This document shows positions 38,501-51,900 of a stretch of DNA of 64,000 nt, piece after piece. The stretch lies in the NCBI GenBank assembly GCA_013396655.1, contig WBMV01003100.1, positions 22,409 through 86,408 on the forward strand, given 5' to 3'. Origin of the DNA: Campylorhamphus procurvoides. Its lineage: Eukaryota; Chordata; Aves; Passeriformes; Dendrocolaptidae. The position numbers were made by a program, and so were the translations under genes. Below the pieces are notes generated by a model that did no database searches, was not told the origin of the DNA, and worked only from the letters and a program-made list of their open reading frames with translations. Numbering within the stretch: position 1 is the first letter of the stretch; each line of letters starts with the position of its first letter.

Positions 38501-41500
38501 TTAAAGAAAGGGGTCTTCCCATTCAATCCTGGGAATAAAGCCACTGCAGCATCCCTGTCCAAGAGTGGCAGCTGTGATGTGCAAAGACAAGTTGGCTGTG
38601 CCAGGACTCTTCTGGGACCCCCTGCCCCCTCATTTTACCATCTCTGTCCCAGACACCCTGCAAACCCTCCTCAGTGCTCAGAGAAGTGACACCACACTCA
38701 GTACTGACCCTGCAGTGCTTGGAGGCAGATTTAAAAAGCGTTCCAAAATCGTGTTTATTTCTGTGAATTTTGGATCCAATTCCTCTAGATCAAAGATAAA
38801 TAAAGTTTATAGTGAGACAGTGCTTGCCAAGAACACAATTCCCAGCCTTCCTCCCCCAGAACCACCACTTGCCACTCAGTTCATGCTCTTTTCCCCTGCA
38901 TTATTTCCGCTGAAATCCAGGACCAAAGCAAATGGTTCCCACTGACTTTTCAGTGCCCTTTTTCTGAGTCAGCACCTTGCTGATCTCCTGCTCTGTCCCG
39001 GGATGCTCTAACCAGGTACCACTTCCATGAGGCTGCTCATCTACTGTGAGATCCATAATTAGTCAAATTTTAAGAGCCAGATTCTGCTGACAGTCACAGG
39101 AACAGGATGCTACATCCTTTCCTAAGCAGACATGTAAGTAAGAGACTTATTCCATGGTCTCTGTGTCATCTATCCATCGAAAACAACCCTCCTACATGCT
39201 GGTTTTGCACAGGCATCAGCATGGCAGTCCCCTGAGCGTGGCTGAGCTCTGGGGGCACAAGGTGATGGTGCTGCTGCCACACACACCAGGTGGCTTCTTC
39301 CCGGGCAAAACCCACCCCCACGGCTGCTCTGCCACTTGCTCATGGCACTTCCTCAGACTGGGATTGTCAGGATTATGCAGGGAGCCCTCACAGCTGCCCT
39401 GCTGTGGTTCTTAAAACTCCCACTGTAATTACAGCATGGAACATTGTATTATATCAAGAACTGAGGAGTGGCTTGCACAGTGCTTAGCCATAAACTGCTG
39501 CTCCCCCAACAGCCCACAGGGACCAGCGTGTGGCTCAGACCCACGGGCTGTGGATCATCCTTGGCACAGGCTCAGCACTAACTCCTGGCAAATCCCATGT
39601 CTGCCAGAGCCCACGACCATTGGACATTCAAGCCCTAGCACAGGGGTTACACACCACAGGGTAAAAGGAATGGCATAACCAAACATTCTGCACCTGTTGG
39701 AAGACAGAATCCTGCACCTGTTTGTTGTACACCTTTATTGAGCACAGCAAACACGGCCCAGCACCTCTTGCCAGGCAGACAATCTCCAGGTACAAGAAAT
39801 GGCATTTTGTGGGTGCTCCTGTCTCAGAACAAAGCATTACACCCTCCCAGGAACACCCTCAGACCTCCCAGCACTCCTCCAACAAACCACCAGCCCAATT
39901 AACCGTTACATTCAGCTTCATCAAGGCATTTGGGGTGGTGCAGAAGGGAATAGGCCAGCACAGCTCTGGCTGTTGCTCCCGGGCAGCCCCACCACGCTGA
40001 CATTAACCATGGGAGCTGCCACTGGGCTGGTGTTTCCAGCTCTTCACCCACCTCCTCCTCTGCAGCACCTAAAGGAAGCAGAGCATGACCCAGCTTGGAT
40101 TTCACCCCCAGAGGTTTCCGTGGGGTGGAAGCCAAGTCAGCGCCGGCATTGTGCGGGAACTTGGCAGCAAACATGAGCTGTGCGATGTCAGTGTAAGGGC
40201 AGAACTTTGGAATTGTCTGCTTTAATCCTTAAACGAGTAAACAAGCTTTGTTAATGCCTCCGTTGTTGTCTGAGCAGTTTAATATCTGTGGGACCCTCCT
40301 TGAACCAGGCAGAACAGAATGAGAAGGGGCGGGTTCACCAGGATACAGGGTTCACACCAGCCCCCGTCCATCCCAGATGTTCCACCCCTTGTCATTAATG
40401 GAAAAGTGGGAAGACTTCGATGGGGCTTCTGTAAATGCATCTCGAGCACCTTGAGGCCTTTGAGGCACATGTGCAGAGGCTACTTGGGGCTCCGCAGGGC
40501 AGGGGCCAAGGATCCTACTAGCTCCCAAGAAGTCCTGGAACAAGATGGAGGGTCTCCCCCTGGCAATTAATCCATTAAAAGGAAAAAGTGGCTCGGTAAG
40601 ATATGGAATCAACGGGCAGCTTCTCCAGTAGCAATGGGAATGATGATGGCAAGAGGTTATTTAGAGCAGCCAAAATGCAACTGAATGTAGAGAGTGCCAG
40701 GAAAATGGTATTTAAAAAAAAAAAAAAAAGGTCAAAATCAGGTAAAAGTGCTGCCTACAGAAAAAACAGGCATGTCTGCACCATCACACCATCCCCATTC
40801 CTCAGGAGAATCCAACAGTCCTGGGTCCAAATCAGCTGGAGCCGACCCCGACTCAGCAGGGTGATGCTTTGGCCAACACGTGCCTTCCAGCTTCAAAACC
40901 TTCTCAATACAGAATCCACTCTAAATCTCCTCAAACTGTGTCATCATTTTGTGGTTAATGTGAAAAAGCACCTCTTCCCAGTTTGAAGTGCTCTGGTTTT
41001 AACTGATGGCCTTTGTGGGACCACCCTCCTCAAGATCAAAAAGCCTCGGACAAAGTTTGTTAAGATCTATTTTCCATACCCTTACAGTGCCTGATCCATT
41101 TTAAGACCAATGTTAACATAGAGCTGTGTGGTCTGGCACCTTTACACTGTAAAATGCAGCTAATCAGAAATTCCCAGGTCTTTCCTCTGGGATTTTCCTT
41201 GGCTCAGATTTACACTGTTCTGCCACATTCATATTGGGAAAGAGTAACAGAAACTTGATCCCCAAAGCAGCAGGGCAGGAACAGAGACAGCTGGAGCTGC
41301 AGGAGATATCCACGAGCCCCTTCTTCTGGGAACTCCAGGTTTCCCTGGAAATTCCCTGTTAAGAGACAAAACCATCAATGGGAGTGAAAAAAGTCCTGTG
41401 GGAAGACAGACCCTTATGGGGACTTCTGCACCTCATAAAACCAGGAGTGCCAAAGCCTGGGATGCTGCTGTGGCACTAGGCCTGTGCCCATGGCAGGAGG

Positions 41501-41790
41501 GGGACATGAGGCAGCCCCGGCAGGGCTGTCACTCCCAGTTCCTTGGCCTTAGTTTCAAAAAGCAGAGTGTAATTCCACATCCAAGAATTTCTTCTACGTG
41601 ACCTTCTGGGGAACAGGGTAGTTTCATGCAAGAGAAGAAAACCCACAACCCACAGCAGGTTTTCACAGCAGGACCCTGATGTATCCCTGCCCTTTTTGAT
41701 GGAATTCCAGATAATTAGCTGAGGTGAAGGTTTGGACTGGGGGGCAGTGTCAGTGGCACAGCCCCACCAAAGGGCAGCGGGCACCAGGAC
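35561..41790. other. NFAT5-CYB5B intergenic region
   Basis: About 6.2 kb between the NFAT5 promoter and the 3' end of CYB5B. It has an antisense CR1 piece at about 36755-36950, a 15-bp near-repeat (ATCAGGGATGGAGCA, ATCAGGGATGAAGCA) at about 37256-37285, a run of 16 A near 40712 and a minus-strand AATAAA at 39734-39739. No frame shows a recognisable protein; the longest (192 codons on the plus strand from 35986) has no domain I can name. Confidence 0.7.
36755..36955 (-). repeat. CR1 LINE fragment (antisense, 3' end missing)
   Basis: Starts within the element at CATCCAGGGATGGGGCAGCC, continues through GGGAAGGATTACCTCCCAAT and CCATTCCCCTTGTCCTGTCC, and runs into the AAAGTCCCTCTCCAGCTCCC segment. 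Confidence 0.9.
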
Positions 41791-41800
41791 ATCAGCTCCC

Positions 41801-41806
41801 TTTATT
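41801..41806 (-). terminator. Candidate poly(A) signal of CYB5B
   Basis: Plus-strand TTTATT reads AATAAA on the minus strand, about 1 kb after the CYB5B stop. Usage is not shown by sequence alone. Confidence 0.55.
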
Positions 41807-42575
41807 TAGCAGATCCCAAAGCCACAGCCCAATGTGCTGGAGGAGCAGGAAAGTTTCCTGCCTCAGCACAGGAAGCAAACGTGTTGTCTGTGCTGCAAGG
41901 CCAGCTGCACAACACACAAAATCAGGAGAAGAGGGAAACATCCTCCCCTGTCCTGAGACAAAACCAACATCCACAGATCCCAAATGCATTGCTTTCCCCC
42001 TTTTCATTTCGGAAGAAGAGACCAGATTTATCTGTTTCCCCCCTCCGGTGCTTGTTCACAGTACATAAGGAGTTTTGTTTCCAGTACCTGTGTCAGATCA
42101 AGACCTCAGGGAGAAAGAAGAATCTGCATTTCCAGAAGCCACATATCAGTTCCCATTCCTGGCTCTGCCACACACAGCACAAAAGCGCCAGAAACAACCA
42201 GGATTCAACAGAAGCTGTTCACAGGATATACATTCCAAAGGGACAAGTACAAATATTACAAAATTAACAGAATCACTTTTAAAATCCATGTATTTGTTTA
42301 ACCGTTAAAAACAGACAAGTACAGAAAGAGGTGACCAAGCAAACAATTCCTTGCTGCTCCAGTGAGTGTTGCCTGCACGCACTGGGAACCCTTCCACAGA
42401 ACTGAAGCTCCGGACATCTTTCCTGGGAAGGGCTGGAGACAACTGGCAGATGATTCCTGACTGGGTGAAGGGCTGAGGCAGAGCCACAGACTGAGGGCAG
42501 CTCTTTCACGGTGTCTGGCTTAACGAAAAGGCATTGAGAGAAAAAGGTTGTCTGGGGGTTATGTCAGAGAGCGAG

Positions 42576-42817
42576 AGAGGGAGTGAGAGAGTGCATAAGG
42601 GAGACCACACCAACATCAGGGAACACTGAGAAGTTCCTCCTTCCCTGCCACTGCAAGAGGATAGGTCTGTGGGTCCCAGATTTAGGATAGAGTTTGGAAT
42701 TAGCTTGGTCCCATGGATACCAACTTCACTTGACAGACTCAGAGATAAAAGCAGGGCAGGCAGGTTAAGGGCAGCAGAATTCCACGTGATGCATACATAC
42801 ACTCTCTCACTCCCTCT
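42576..42817. repeat. Inverted repeat in the CYB5B 3' UTR
   Basis: AGAGGGAGTGAGAGAGTG at 42576-42593 is the exact reverse complement of 42800-42817, with 206 nt between the arms. In the transcript it could form a long-loop hairpin. Confidence 0.85.
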
Positions 42818-42850
42818 TTTTGGGCTGTCTGAGGTCTCAGCAAGGCCAGC

Positions 42851-42941
42851 TCAGGAGCTTTTCCCATCCACCATGTAGTAGCGATACATTAAACCTAAGA
42901 CCAGCGCTCCAAAGATCGGGATTAGCCATGTTGACCAGAAA
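42851..42941 (-). CDS. CYB5B: CYB5B exon 5 (membrane anchor, stop)
   Basis: 91 bp, acceptor TCTCCCCTTAG. It encodes [20 protein letters not shown] followed by YYMVDGKSS and TGA at 42853-42851. This is the tail anchor plus a short basic/polar end. Confidence 0.94.
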
Positions 42942-45900
42942 CTAAGGGGAGAGAAAGAGAAACAAACCAAAACATACACACCATGCAAAACTGGAAGAAA
43001 GCATCCAGTTAACGGTTCATTCCTTATTACACCCCAGGGAACTCCCAGGAGCTGTATCCCACAGGGTTACCCCCCCGCCTTGGCCACTGGCCAGCCAGAT
43101 CCCCCTGTCCCTGTGCACAGGCTCTGCAGCCCCCATAAGTGGCCCAGGTGTGGCCTCATGCCTTGGAAAACAGCAGCTGGATGGCTCAAGTGTCCAGCTT
43201 GGCACACACCAAGAGACCAATTTGGGCTTTTTGCTGCTGGTTTAGGTTTTATTTTCCTTAAATAAGTCAGGCTGTAATTTGTGTTGTACAAACAGAGGAG
43301 CTGACTCAAGGATGGCTGTGCCACAGTAAATCTGCCTCGCTCTGACACAAGGGGCCATGGGCTCACCCTCAGCAGCCTCTTGAGCAAAACCTTCTGCATC
43401 AGCTGCAAAAGACCTGTATTGGTTGTAAGGATTTTCAACTAAATGGGGCTGGTCACAGTAAAATCCTCCAAAAAACCACACATCACTGTGTTGTGTCACC
43501 CCACAGCGACCACCCAAATAGCCCCTGTGGCTACAGGGATGCAGCCACAGCCATGAGACACCAACACACGGGGCAGAGAATTCCAGACACTGGGATGCTG
43601 GTTCTGCCCAGCACAGGCCAGGGGACATGGGCTCACATCCCACAAGGGAGCTGCACGCTTGGCAGCTGTTCCTTTGGCAACTTATTTTGGACTATCTGCT
43701 TGCCAGAAGGACACTGCAGCATATCCCCCAGGGATTTTCTTGCCCCTTGGAGTTAATAAGCAGTTCTACAGAGTCCCAGCCCTGCCATTTCTTACTCTTA
43801 TTTTCAGGAAATACTGTACCTTGCTTGGCCCGAGGATGTCACACTTGGATTCTGGAGAAGGAAAGATGGAGTTAGCAGGGGAAAAAACAAACACTAAACA
43901 TGTGCTAACAAGACAAACCTGAGCAGGAGCTTACGAATACAGAGGAAAAATAACCCTGCCCTCCCAAGCACCCTTTGTCACCAGTGTGGATGCTTTTGGG
44001 GATATTTGCTGTTATCTTCACCTCCACGTTTTTTCCATCAATCCAATCCCTCTCACCCAGTCACCAGCTCCACGCTGAAATTTTCAGCCCTCTCAAAACA
44101 AGGCCCTGCTCATTACATCAGAGTTTGGGGGTTTTTTTTTGTGCTTCTCCCCTGTTTATTTGTTTATTATTACTGATTCTGTGTCCTGCTGCCATCTTTA
44201 AATTACACTGGGACCTGCTGGTAAAGCAGATTCTGCCCGTTTGAGAGCCCTCAGCTGTGTATAATGTGCTGGACTTACTGCTCAGAAGTGAAAAACACTT
44301 GAAAAAAATATTTAACTCATATCTGAGAAAGCTAGTTGCATCATCACTGAATTCTGCAAACATTTTTGCTGTGTGATTCTGTTTATGAATCAGATTTGAC
44401 CCAAACAATCAATTTTAAGGTAAACCTGTGCATGAACATGTAGCTCCCATTGTAAATAAGCATAGGCTTTACCCAGCCTGAGTTATCCTTGATTTCCCTG
44501 CTGACAGTTCCCTTCTGGACTACTGCTGCTCTGCAAGTGGCCCTGCTTGGAGCAACATCTCCTGAAAGCCTTGCTGAAGGCAGAGCTGTGCCCTATCCAG
44601 GCCTCCCAGCCCAGGCAGCTGTGAGGCACATGTTTACCTCCCAGCTGGGATTCTATTTATTGCCTTTTCCCTCCTCCCATCCCTTCCAAAGGCAGTTTTG
44701 CAATGCTCTGCCCTGTTCTAATCCAGGAGCACCTGAGTGTTAAGCAATACCACTGATCCCGGGGGCAGTTAACAGAGAATTCCTGTTTGCCAGCCGTGCC
44801 TGGCTCCTGGCTCGAAGGGAACAAGGGAACCAACAGTTCTGTGGTCAGGACACAGCGACAAATGCAAAAAATGGTCTGTGGCTCAAGGTGTGGAAATAAT
44901 ATTGCTGCTGCCAGCAGAGAAAGGGCACAAAACCCCACTTCCAATTGCACACCGAGGTGCCCGCTGGGCTTCAGAACAAAAACAAAGGTAGAATTTGCTT
45001 GGGAGATTTAGTCATGACTGTAGTTTGTGTAAGCATAAAGCCACAGGCTCCACACAGGAAAAAAAAGTGTGTGTGGGGAAAAACCCAAAAGGCATGTGAC
45101 ATTAAATTAAAGCAGAAAAGCAAAACACTGAGAGCTTACCTTAGAACCTTCCTTTTTACGATCGTGCTGTCGGGGATGGGGGAAAAAGAAGAGGATAAAA
45201 GATCAGTGCTGACTTCAAGGGGAAGCTGCAGCCTTTATGAGGGAATTGTTCTGTACACAGTCCTCAGCACCAGGTAATTGCTTGGGCTCACTTTTCAAAC
45301 GAGTCCTTCAGTACCCAAAGGCAGGCAGGAAGGAGGTGTTTGTGTTCCTGGGATCTCTCACACTCCTGAGCTCAGAATTCTGAGGCAAAGGGCAGTTATG
45401 GTCCCACCAGCGATGGAGGGAACCCATGACATCAGCTGAGACGCCCCTGATTTAATTGAAGTACGAAATCTGTTCTGAATGGTGGAAGAATAAGACTGAT
45501 TTCGTTTTATTTCCCCAACAGAAACCCAGGAAAACACAGGGACCGACTAAAGCCCTTAAGTACTAACTTATTTCCCAAGACACATCTCAGTGTCTGTGTT
45601 TGAGGGTCACACAAAGGAGTCACCTCTCACACCAGCTGGGCCTTACCGGGTGCACCTCCCCGATGTAGTACTGCTTGAGCATTTCCCTGGCATCCGTGGA
45701 ATGCCCCACATCTTCGAAGCTCTCAGTGGCATCTCTGCCAGCCTGTTCCAGCAACACCTCTTCTCCACCTGGATGCTGAAAGAGAAGACCCCAGGTGAGC
45801 CAAGGGCTGACTGCAGAAAGGCACTGAGTGTCAGCAGCCTTGCTCCCAGCCTCTCCTGTTCATCCTGAATGCCTCAAACCAACACCATCAATAAAATCTG

Positions 45901-48900
45901 AAAAAAGATTTAATTGTCCTCAGGAATTCAGACACCAGTGGAGGAAAGGATATTCTGTTTCCTTGGGTACTACAAAAATGACAGTGTTTGGCTGATAGCC
46001 TCTCTCTGCACATGGCTGAGCAATGAGGAATGGAGAGGAGCAGAGGAGAAATCATAGCTCTGGTGTAGCCCCAAATAATACTGAACTTGATCCAGTCTGC
46101 AACCACCTAATGACATGGGGAGAGGAAATAATGAGGTACCATGAAAACTACACTGTTTGACATCACAAACTGACTTCAGAGATTCAGAGTTACGACAATC
46201 AAACCCACAGGGAGCTCTCCAGTGACACTGCACTGCTGTGGGTGGCACTTGGCCACAGCTGACTCTCAGAGCAAGCAGGACAAACTGACACAAACCCTGG
46301 TGCAGTTCTGTTTTCCATGATGGGTTGGGCTCTCCTCTAGCATTGTCAGTGCCACAATTCCAGGAACAGCCTGGCAATGGGAAGCACTAACCACAGACTT
46401 AGCAAAGGACAATCCCTTTACAGACTTGAGTGTGAACAAACAGTTCTTTATGAGCTACCAGCTAATCCAGTTACACCAATAAAGTGCTCACACATCCCAG
46501 GGCACGCACGGGGACTAACACAGTTTTCCAGAGCATCAGGGAACAAGCCCTGAATTGGAGAGGAGATGTTGGACTATGTTTCAGATCAAAGGACCAGCAC
46601 ACCTGTTTCTCTCTGTGATATCCTTTTCCTTCCCATGGACAAAGAGCAGTTGCCATTGCACCCCTTCCTTCAGCTTGTCTGGTTTTCCTCCCAGAAATCT
46701 GAATATTCCCACCTGGCTATCCCACCTCATACCAAACACAGGGTGGACACAAACTAGCCTGGTTCACTTCAGGGAGCTGCTGCAGTCCATCCTGCAATCC
46801 TCATATCAGAGCTCTTTATTCAGAATAAATCCCTTTACTGTCCAGGTATGTCACAAAACCAACATGGAGCTTTCTCAGGAGCCATGAAGGGCAAAGTCTG
46901 CTGTGGGGGGACACAGTTTGTTAGCAGGCACTTATCAGGTGGCCTTAGCTAGGAAACCAAGTGAGGCTCCACGGCTCATTCCCTGTGCCTGCCTGCAGCT
47001 CTTCCTGCCACTTCTCCCACACCAAGCCTCCAAGCTCGCTTGATCCCAGAGGAGTCAGATCAGGAACTGCTGGATGTTGTTTGTGCACAGTGCTCAGAAC
47101 ATCTGTCCAATTTCCACCTAAGATCTACAGAAACCAGGGGATGAAAAGCTGCCCATCTATTTAAGTCTTTCGGGAGAACCCCTCAAGGATGTGTCACCAG
47201 AAATCTCCTGTTTCAGATGGGAAAACATCAAAACTGAATTTTAAGCAGGCAATCTTCCTTTCCTAATCATGCACCCTAGAAGGACAGACAAAACCCAGCA
47301 AGAACAGAGAACATGAGGTGGACCTTGGCTTTCAGTGACATCCAGTCTACGCACAGACAAGAGCCAAGAGGAAGGATAAAGATCAAGAGAGGAGAACATT
47401 AAAGTTCACTCCTCTACATATTTGGCTCTGAAGCCTTTCTATGCACTTGCTAAATCCACAGATAAGAAAAACAATTATTTATTCATGCACATCTGTCCTT
47501 TGCTGTAGTTTCCAAGCCTAAAAGAGAAAGACCTTCAAAATATGTTGCCATGTCCTATTTTTGAAGGCCTCCCTACTCCAGACAGCACTACTTCAACCAG
47601 ACAATTCCTACCTTGTCCTACCCCAGCAAACACAAACCCAGACTATTTGTACAGGAAGTCATTGACTGCCACAAAACTTCCCAAAGCTACAGCTCCTGCA
47701 GGAAAACATGGAAACTGAGTGTTGCAAACTATGAAAGAAAAAAAAAAAGTACTTCCAGAAGAAACAATGGCTGGGAAATGTTGGTTTCTGGAAAGAAACA
47801 ACCAAAAGCAAACCAGAAGGAGAGCAAGAGCACATCCCAAACTTCCTGCACAAGGAGAGGGTCTGGAGTCACCTCTCCACATCCTCCAAGGGCCTGTCTG
47901 GCTGTAAACTGCAGATACAGACCTGCTGCAGATACAAAGCAGCTCAGCAGCAGCACTAAGCCTCAGGGCTAATTAGATCATTGTGTCAGGTAAGACATGA
48001 GATCATCAGGTTGAGGAGAGATGCAACTTTTATTCCCAGAGCCCACTCTTCCTGGCACAGGATAAGCCAGGAAAGGGAAGAGTATTCCTGAGCAACAATA
48101 ATGTGCCACCACCACACATGCCAGAATCAAGGGTGAGCAGCAGGGGATGAGACACAGAGCTGGAGGCTGCTGTGTCTTGTGGGCTCAGATAGCACATAGA
48201 AGGGTTTCTTGGAGAAACTTGGATCTCCAGACTCTTCTTGTCATGTGTAAAAATGGGGATAAACCTCGTCCCTCTACTGTAACTGAAAATAAGTCTGTTA
48301 CAGATTGTGCACAAGTTAAAAGGTCAGATTTTAATGCCAGTGTGGTGAAGGTGTGTGAGCACTACAGACCTCAGGGCACCTGCAAGGAGGTAGAGCTGCC
48401 TCGTTCCACATTTCACTCACCCTTCACCCCCCTGAGCACCCAGCCCCTCCTGCTCCAGCCACAGTCTACACTTGCTTTGTTAGACTGCTGCAATCAAGAG
48501 TAATAATGTGTATCCTGGTGGTTCATGTTACTCAGATTTGGAAGAAAATATATCTCTGTAAGGGTCCCTCAGATTTCAAATAATACCATTTCATTTCAGG
48601 CATTCACAGGCTCCCTGAAGCACAGGAGGTTGCATCTCTCAGAACACACGTGACATTTCAGTTGCTATCTCTGGATGTCTCACATGCTTATAATTCAGTA
48701 AATTGTGCTGTGATAAATGTTTTGCTTGTTTCTCCTACTACACAGTAAATACAGTGAACTGGAAGTTCAAACTGGTCTAGGCTTTAGGGCTGGCTGACCT
48801 GCCCGACTTAAGTTTGCAGGAATCACGATGCAAAATTCGATCTTTTAGCCATGAGGCTTCTTCAGGATTGCACAATCCCGACAGGTAATGCCACAGCAGG

Positions 48901-51900
48901 CCCAACAATCTTGGCCAAACAACCCTCGAGCAAAGGCCAGGACAGGCACCCACCAGGCACTGCTGCAGAAAGCACACAGGGCCAGGGGGACAGGTGACAT
49001 CGACACCCCGAGTGCTGCAGTGGCACCACACAGAGCCCTACAGCAGCAGCTCATCACACAGCTGACACTTCCAAACCTCACAAACACTCCTGGCTCCCAT
49101 CAGCTGCATGTTGTTCTCAGCACTCCAGTGGGTAACAGATATAAAGAGGATTTTTGTGAATAAATTAGGCCTTGATCTACGTTTGCAGTTCCCCTGTGCC
49201 AGCGAGGGGTGTGCATGGCCCAGTGTTGTGTCAGCCATGCTGGCACAGCAACAGTGCCCTTATTCTTCTCCTTTTCCCTTGTCCGAGTAGGTCCTTTCAC
49301 GTCAGAAAAACACAAATAGGGTAAAGGGCCTGCAAAGGGCAAAGTGAAATGTCACCTCAAGGTGAAACACCACCTCGACGTAACAGTCAGGGCACTGCTA
49401 AACCCAGTTTCCTGTGGGGCCTTAAGTACCTTTCTGGGCTCATTTAAATTCCCAAGGTGTCCCAGGGAGCAAGTCCCAGGCTCCATCTTACAGAGAACAC
49501 TGAGGTGAAGACTGTGGCCTCCCTGCAGTGTCCACACTCTGAATGGCAGCATGGAGCCCCATGTAAGACAAGACACGCAGCTCCTGCAGTTGCTGTCCCA
49601 ACCTCCAGCTGGTGCTGGCTCTTCCTAAATTCGAAACCAGCATTTTGTTATTCAGAAGCCAGCAGTGAATTGCTTCTCCACGTTTTTGCCAGGTCGTCTT
49701 TATTTAACCTTCGTGCACCCACAACCTGCTCCTACCAAACTGTCCTGCTTCCACCTGGCACATCCCATCTAACCAAACTGCCCTGCCTGGAGAAAAGGAG
49801 GCTCAGGGGGGACCTTCTGACTCTCTACAACTCCCTGATGGGACGAGGGAGTCGGGCTCTGCTCCCAGGGAACAAGGGACAGGACAAGTGAAAACCTCAA
49901 GCTGTGCCAGGGGAGGTTCGGCTTGGACATCAGGAGGAATTTCTTCCTGAAAAGGGTGTTCAGGCATTGGAAGGGGCTGCACAGGGAGGCGGTGGAGTTT
50001 CCACCCCTGGAAATGTCCAAGGAACTCAGTGCCATGGCATTCTGTGCTCTGGGCTGGGTGACAAGGCAGAGATCGAGCACAGGTTGGACTCAGTGGTCTT
50101 GGAGGGCTTTTCCAACCTCAATAACTCCGTGATTCTGGACCCAAAGAACAAACCAGACTGTGCCCAACTTCATAAATAAATACTGAGAGCTGCACAGCAA
50201 GGCACAGCCTCCAGCTGGCAGGTGATCCCTCCCTCCTGCCTGCTGCACCTCCACCCTCTGGAGGCAGCTCTGTCACCACATGCTGTGACTCCACCACAGA
50301 CAGGCTTCAACAACACGTGCCCAGAGGGAAATCAGTCTAATTTAGACCAGCAGAACCAACAAGCTGGAACGTGCATTTCAATGAAGTGTCTTCAGCCCAA
50401 CCTTTGTACATTGCCCTGCAGATGCCACAGTATGTTTGCTGTTATTTTACACCAGGATAAAAACCCTTTGAAATTCTGTTACTGTTTCTCCCCACTCTGT
50501 TTCCAGCTCCCAGCACTCAGGACACCACTCTCAACCTTCTCACAAACAGAAGTCAGCAGCATTAAAACCTTTAGGAAAATATTCATTAGGAATATTAGAA
50601 AATATTACGAAAAAATGCCTCCCTCTGAGAGTGGGCAAGCCCTGGCACAGGTTTCCCAGAGCAGCTGTGGCTGCCCCATCCCTGGAAGTCTCCAAGGAAA
50701 GGCTGGACGGGCCTTGGAGCAACCTGGGCTAGTGGGAGGTGTCCCTGCCCATGGCAGGGGGTGGCACTGTCTGGGCTTTGAGGTCCCTTCCCACACAAAC
50801 CATTCCATGATTCTGTGATCAAGTCTAGATCAAATTTTTCTCCCAAGATCCAAGGGAACTGGAGATATGGCAGAGGCTGCATCGTTCCCAAGCTCCTGGG
50901 GAGGGTCCCCTCTGGGCAGGCAGTGGCTGCTGGATCACCACGCCCTTCTCTGTCAGGCTCCTGGCTGTCCCTGAGGATTTCACACGGAAACCACCGCTGC
51001 GCCCCGATCCTGCTCACCGCCGCCAAGGAGCGAGGGCCTCGGCTGGAGCAGAGCCTGGATACACTTCCCGAGAAACCTGGAATTGCCTCAGAGGAGCAGC
51101 AGCACAGCCCCTGCCCCCGGCCGGCCCCGGTCACCGGGNAACACGGGCCCGGGCCCGTCCCCTCCCGCCGCCGCCGCAGCCTCCCCGCGCCGCCCGCCCT
51201 CCATGCTACCCTGCGGCCCTGCGCGGATCGCGCGGCCTGGCCCCCACCGGCCGCCGTACCGATGGCGACGGCCCGAGGGCTCCGGCTGCGCCCGGTGGCC
51301 AATGGGAAGCCACGGCGCGAGGGGCGTCGCTAGCGCAGCCAATGGGAGCGCGTGGCGGTGGGTGCAGACCAATGGGGAGCGGGCGCGGCGAAGGGCGGGA
51401 AGCGCCGCGCCAGCCGCGCCTCAGACGGCGGAGGAGGAGGAGGAGGACGACGACACGGGGGCTTCGGGACCGGCCGGGACACCCAGCCCCGACCCCCTCA
51501 ATCCTGGCTCCCCCCGTACCGGCTCCGAACCGCCCTGCCCCTCCCGTGGCTCAGCCCCTGGTAACCTCGCCCGTCCGACCAGGGGTGGGCTCGGAAGCCT
51601 GGGATCCCCTGGTAAGAGCCTGATCCTGTCGGGGACCGCCCGAGCCGCAGCTCCCTCCCACAGCCGCCTGCAGCAGCAGTGGGGACTTGGAGCCATGGGC
51701 TGTTTGGTCAGTGTGTGTAATGGGTGCTGGCAGGAGTCACCTGGCAGGGTCCCCTGGCAGAGCTGTAGTGCACCTCTGCTGGGATTCGGATTCGCATGGG
51801 AACAGCTNGGGTTTGCGGCCCCCCGGGGAGCCGCGCCGGGCCCCCCCGCCACAGGGACCCCCGGGCCGGGCCCGCTCCGCTCCCATCTCCCCGGCACCTC

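Larger units (their letters stand above)
41801..42850 (-). other. CYB5B: CYB5B 3' UTR (inferred)
   Basis: Non-coding DNA from the stop codon to a minus-strand AATAAA at 41806-41801, giving a UTR of about 1.05 kb. A second AATAAA at 39739-39734 could end a longer form. It contains a perfect 18-bp inverted repeat (42576-42593 with 42800-42817). Confidence 0.6.

Noticed and set aside
40603..40986. 127-codon frame with a Lys run
   Set aside because: The Lys run is a genomic poly(A) stretch and the rest shows no similarity I recognise.
50595..51302. 235-codon minus-strand frame
   Set aside because: Combines antisense CR1 sequence, an N and the false copy of the CYB5B promoter; not a gene.
51422..51460. 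GGA/GAC trinucleotide run as a coding Glu/Asp tract
   Set aside because: It lies in the CYB5B promoter (and its false copy); the acidic frame has no gene context.
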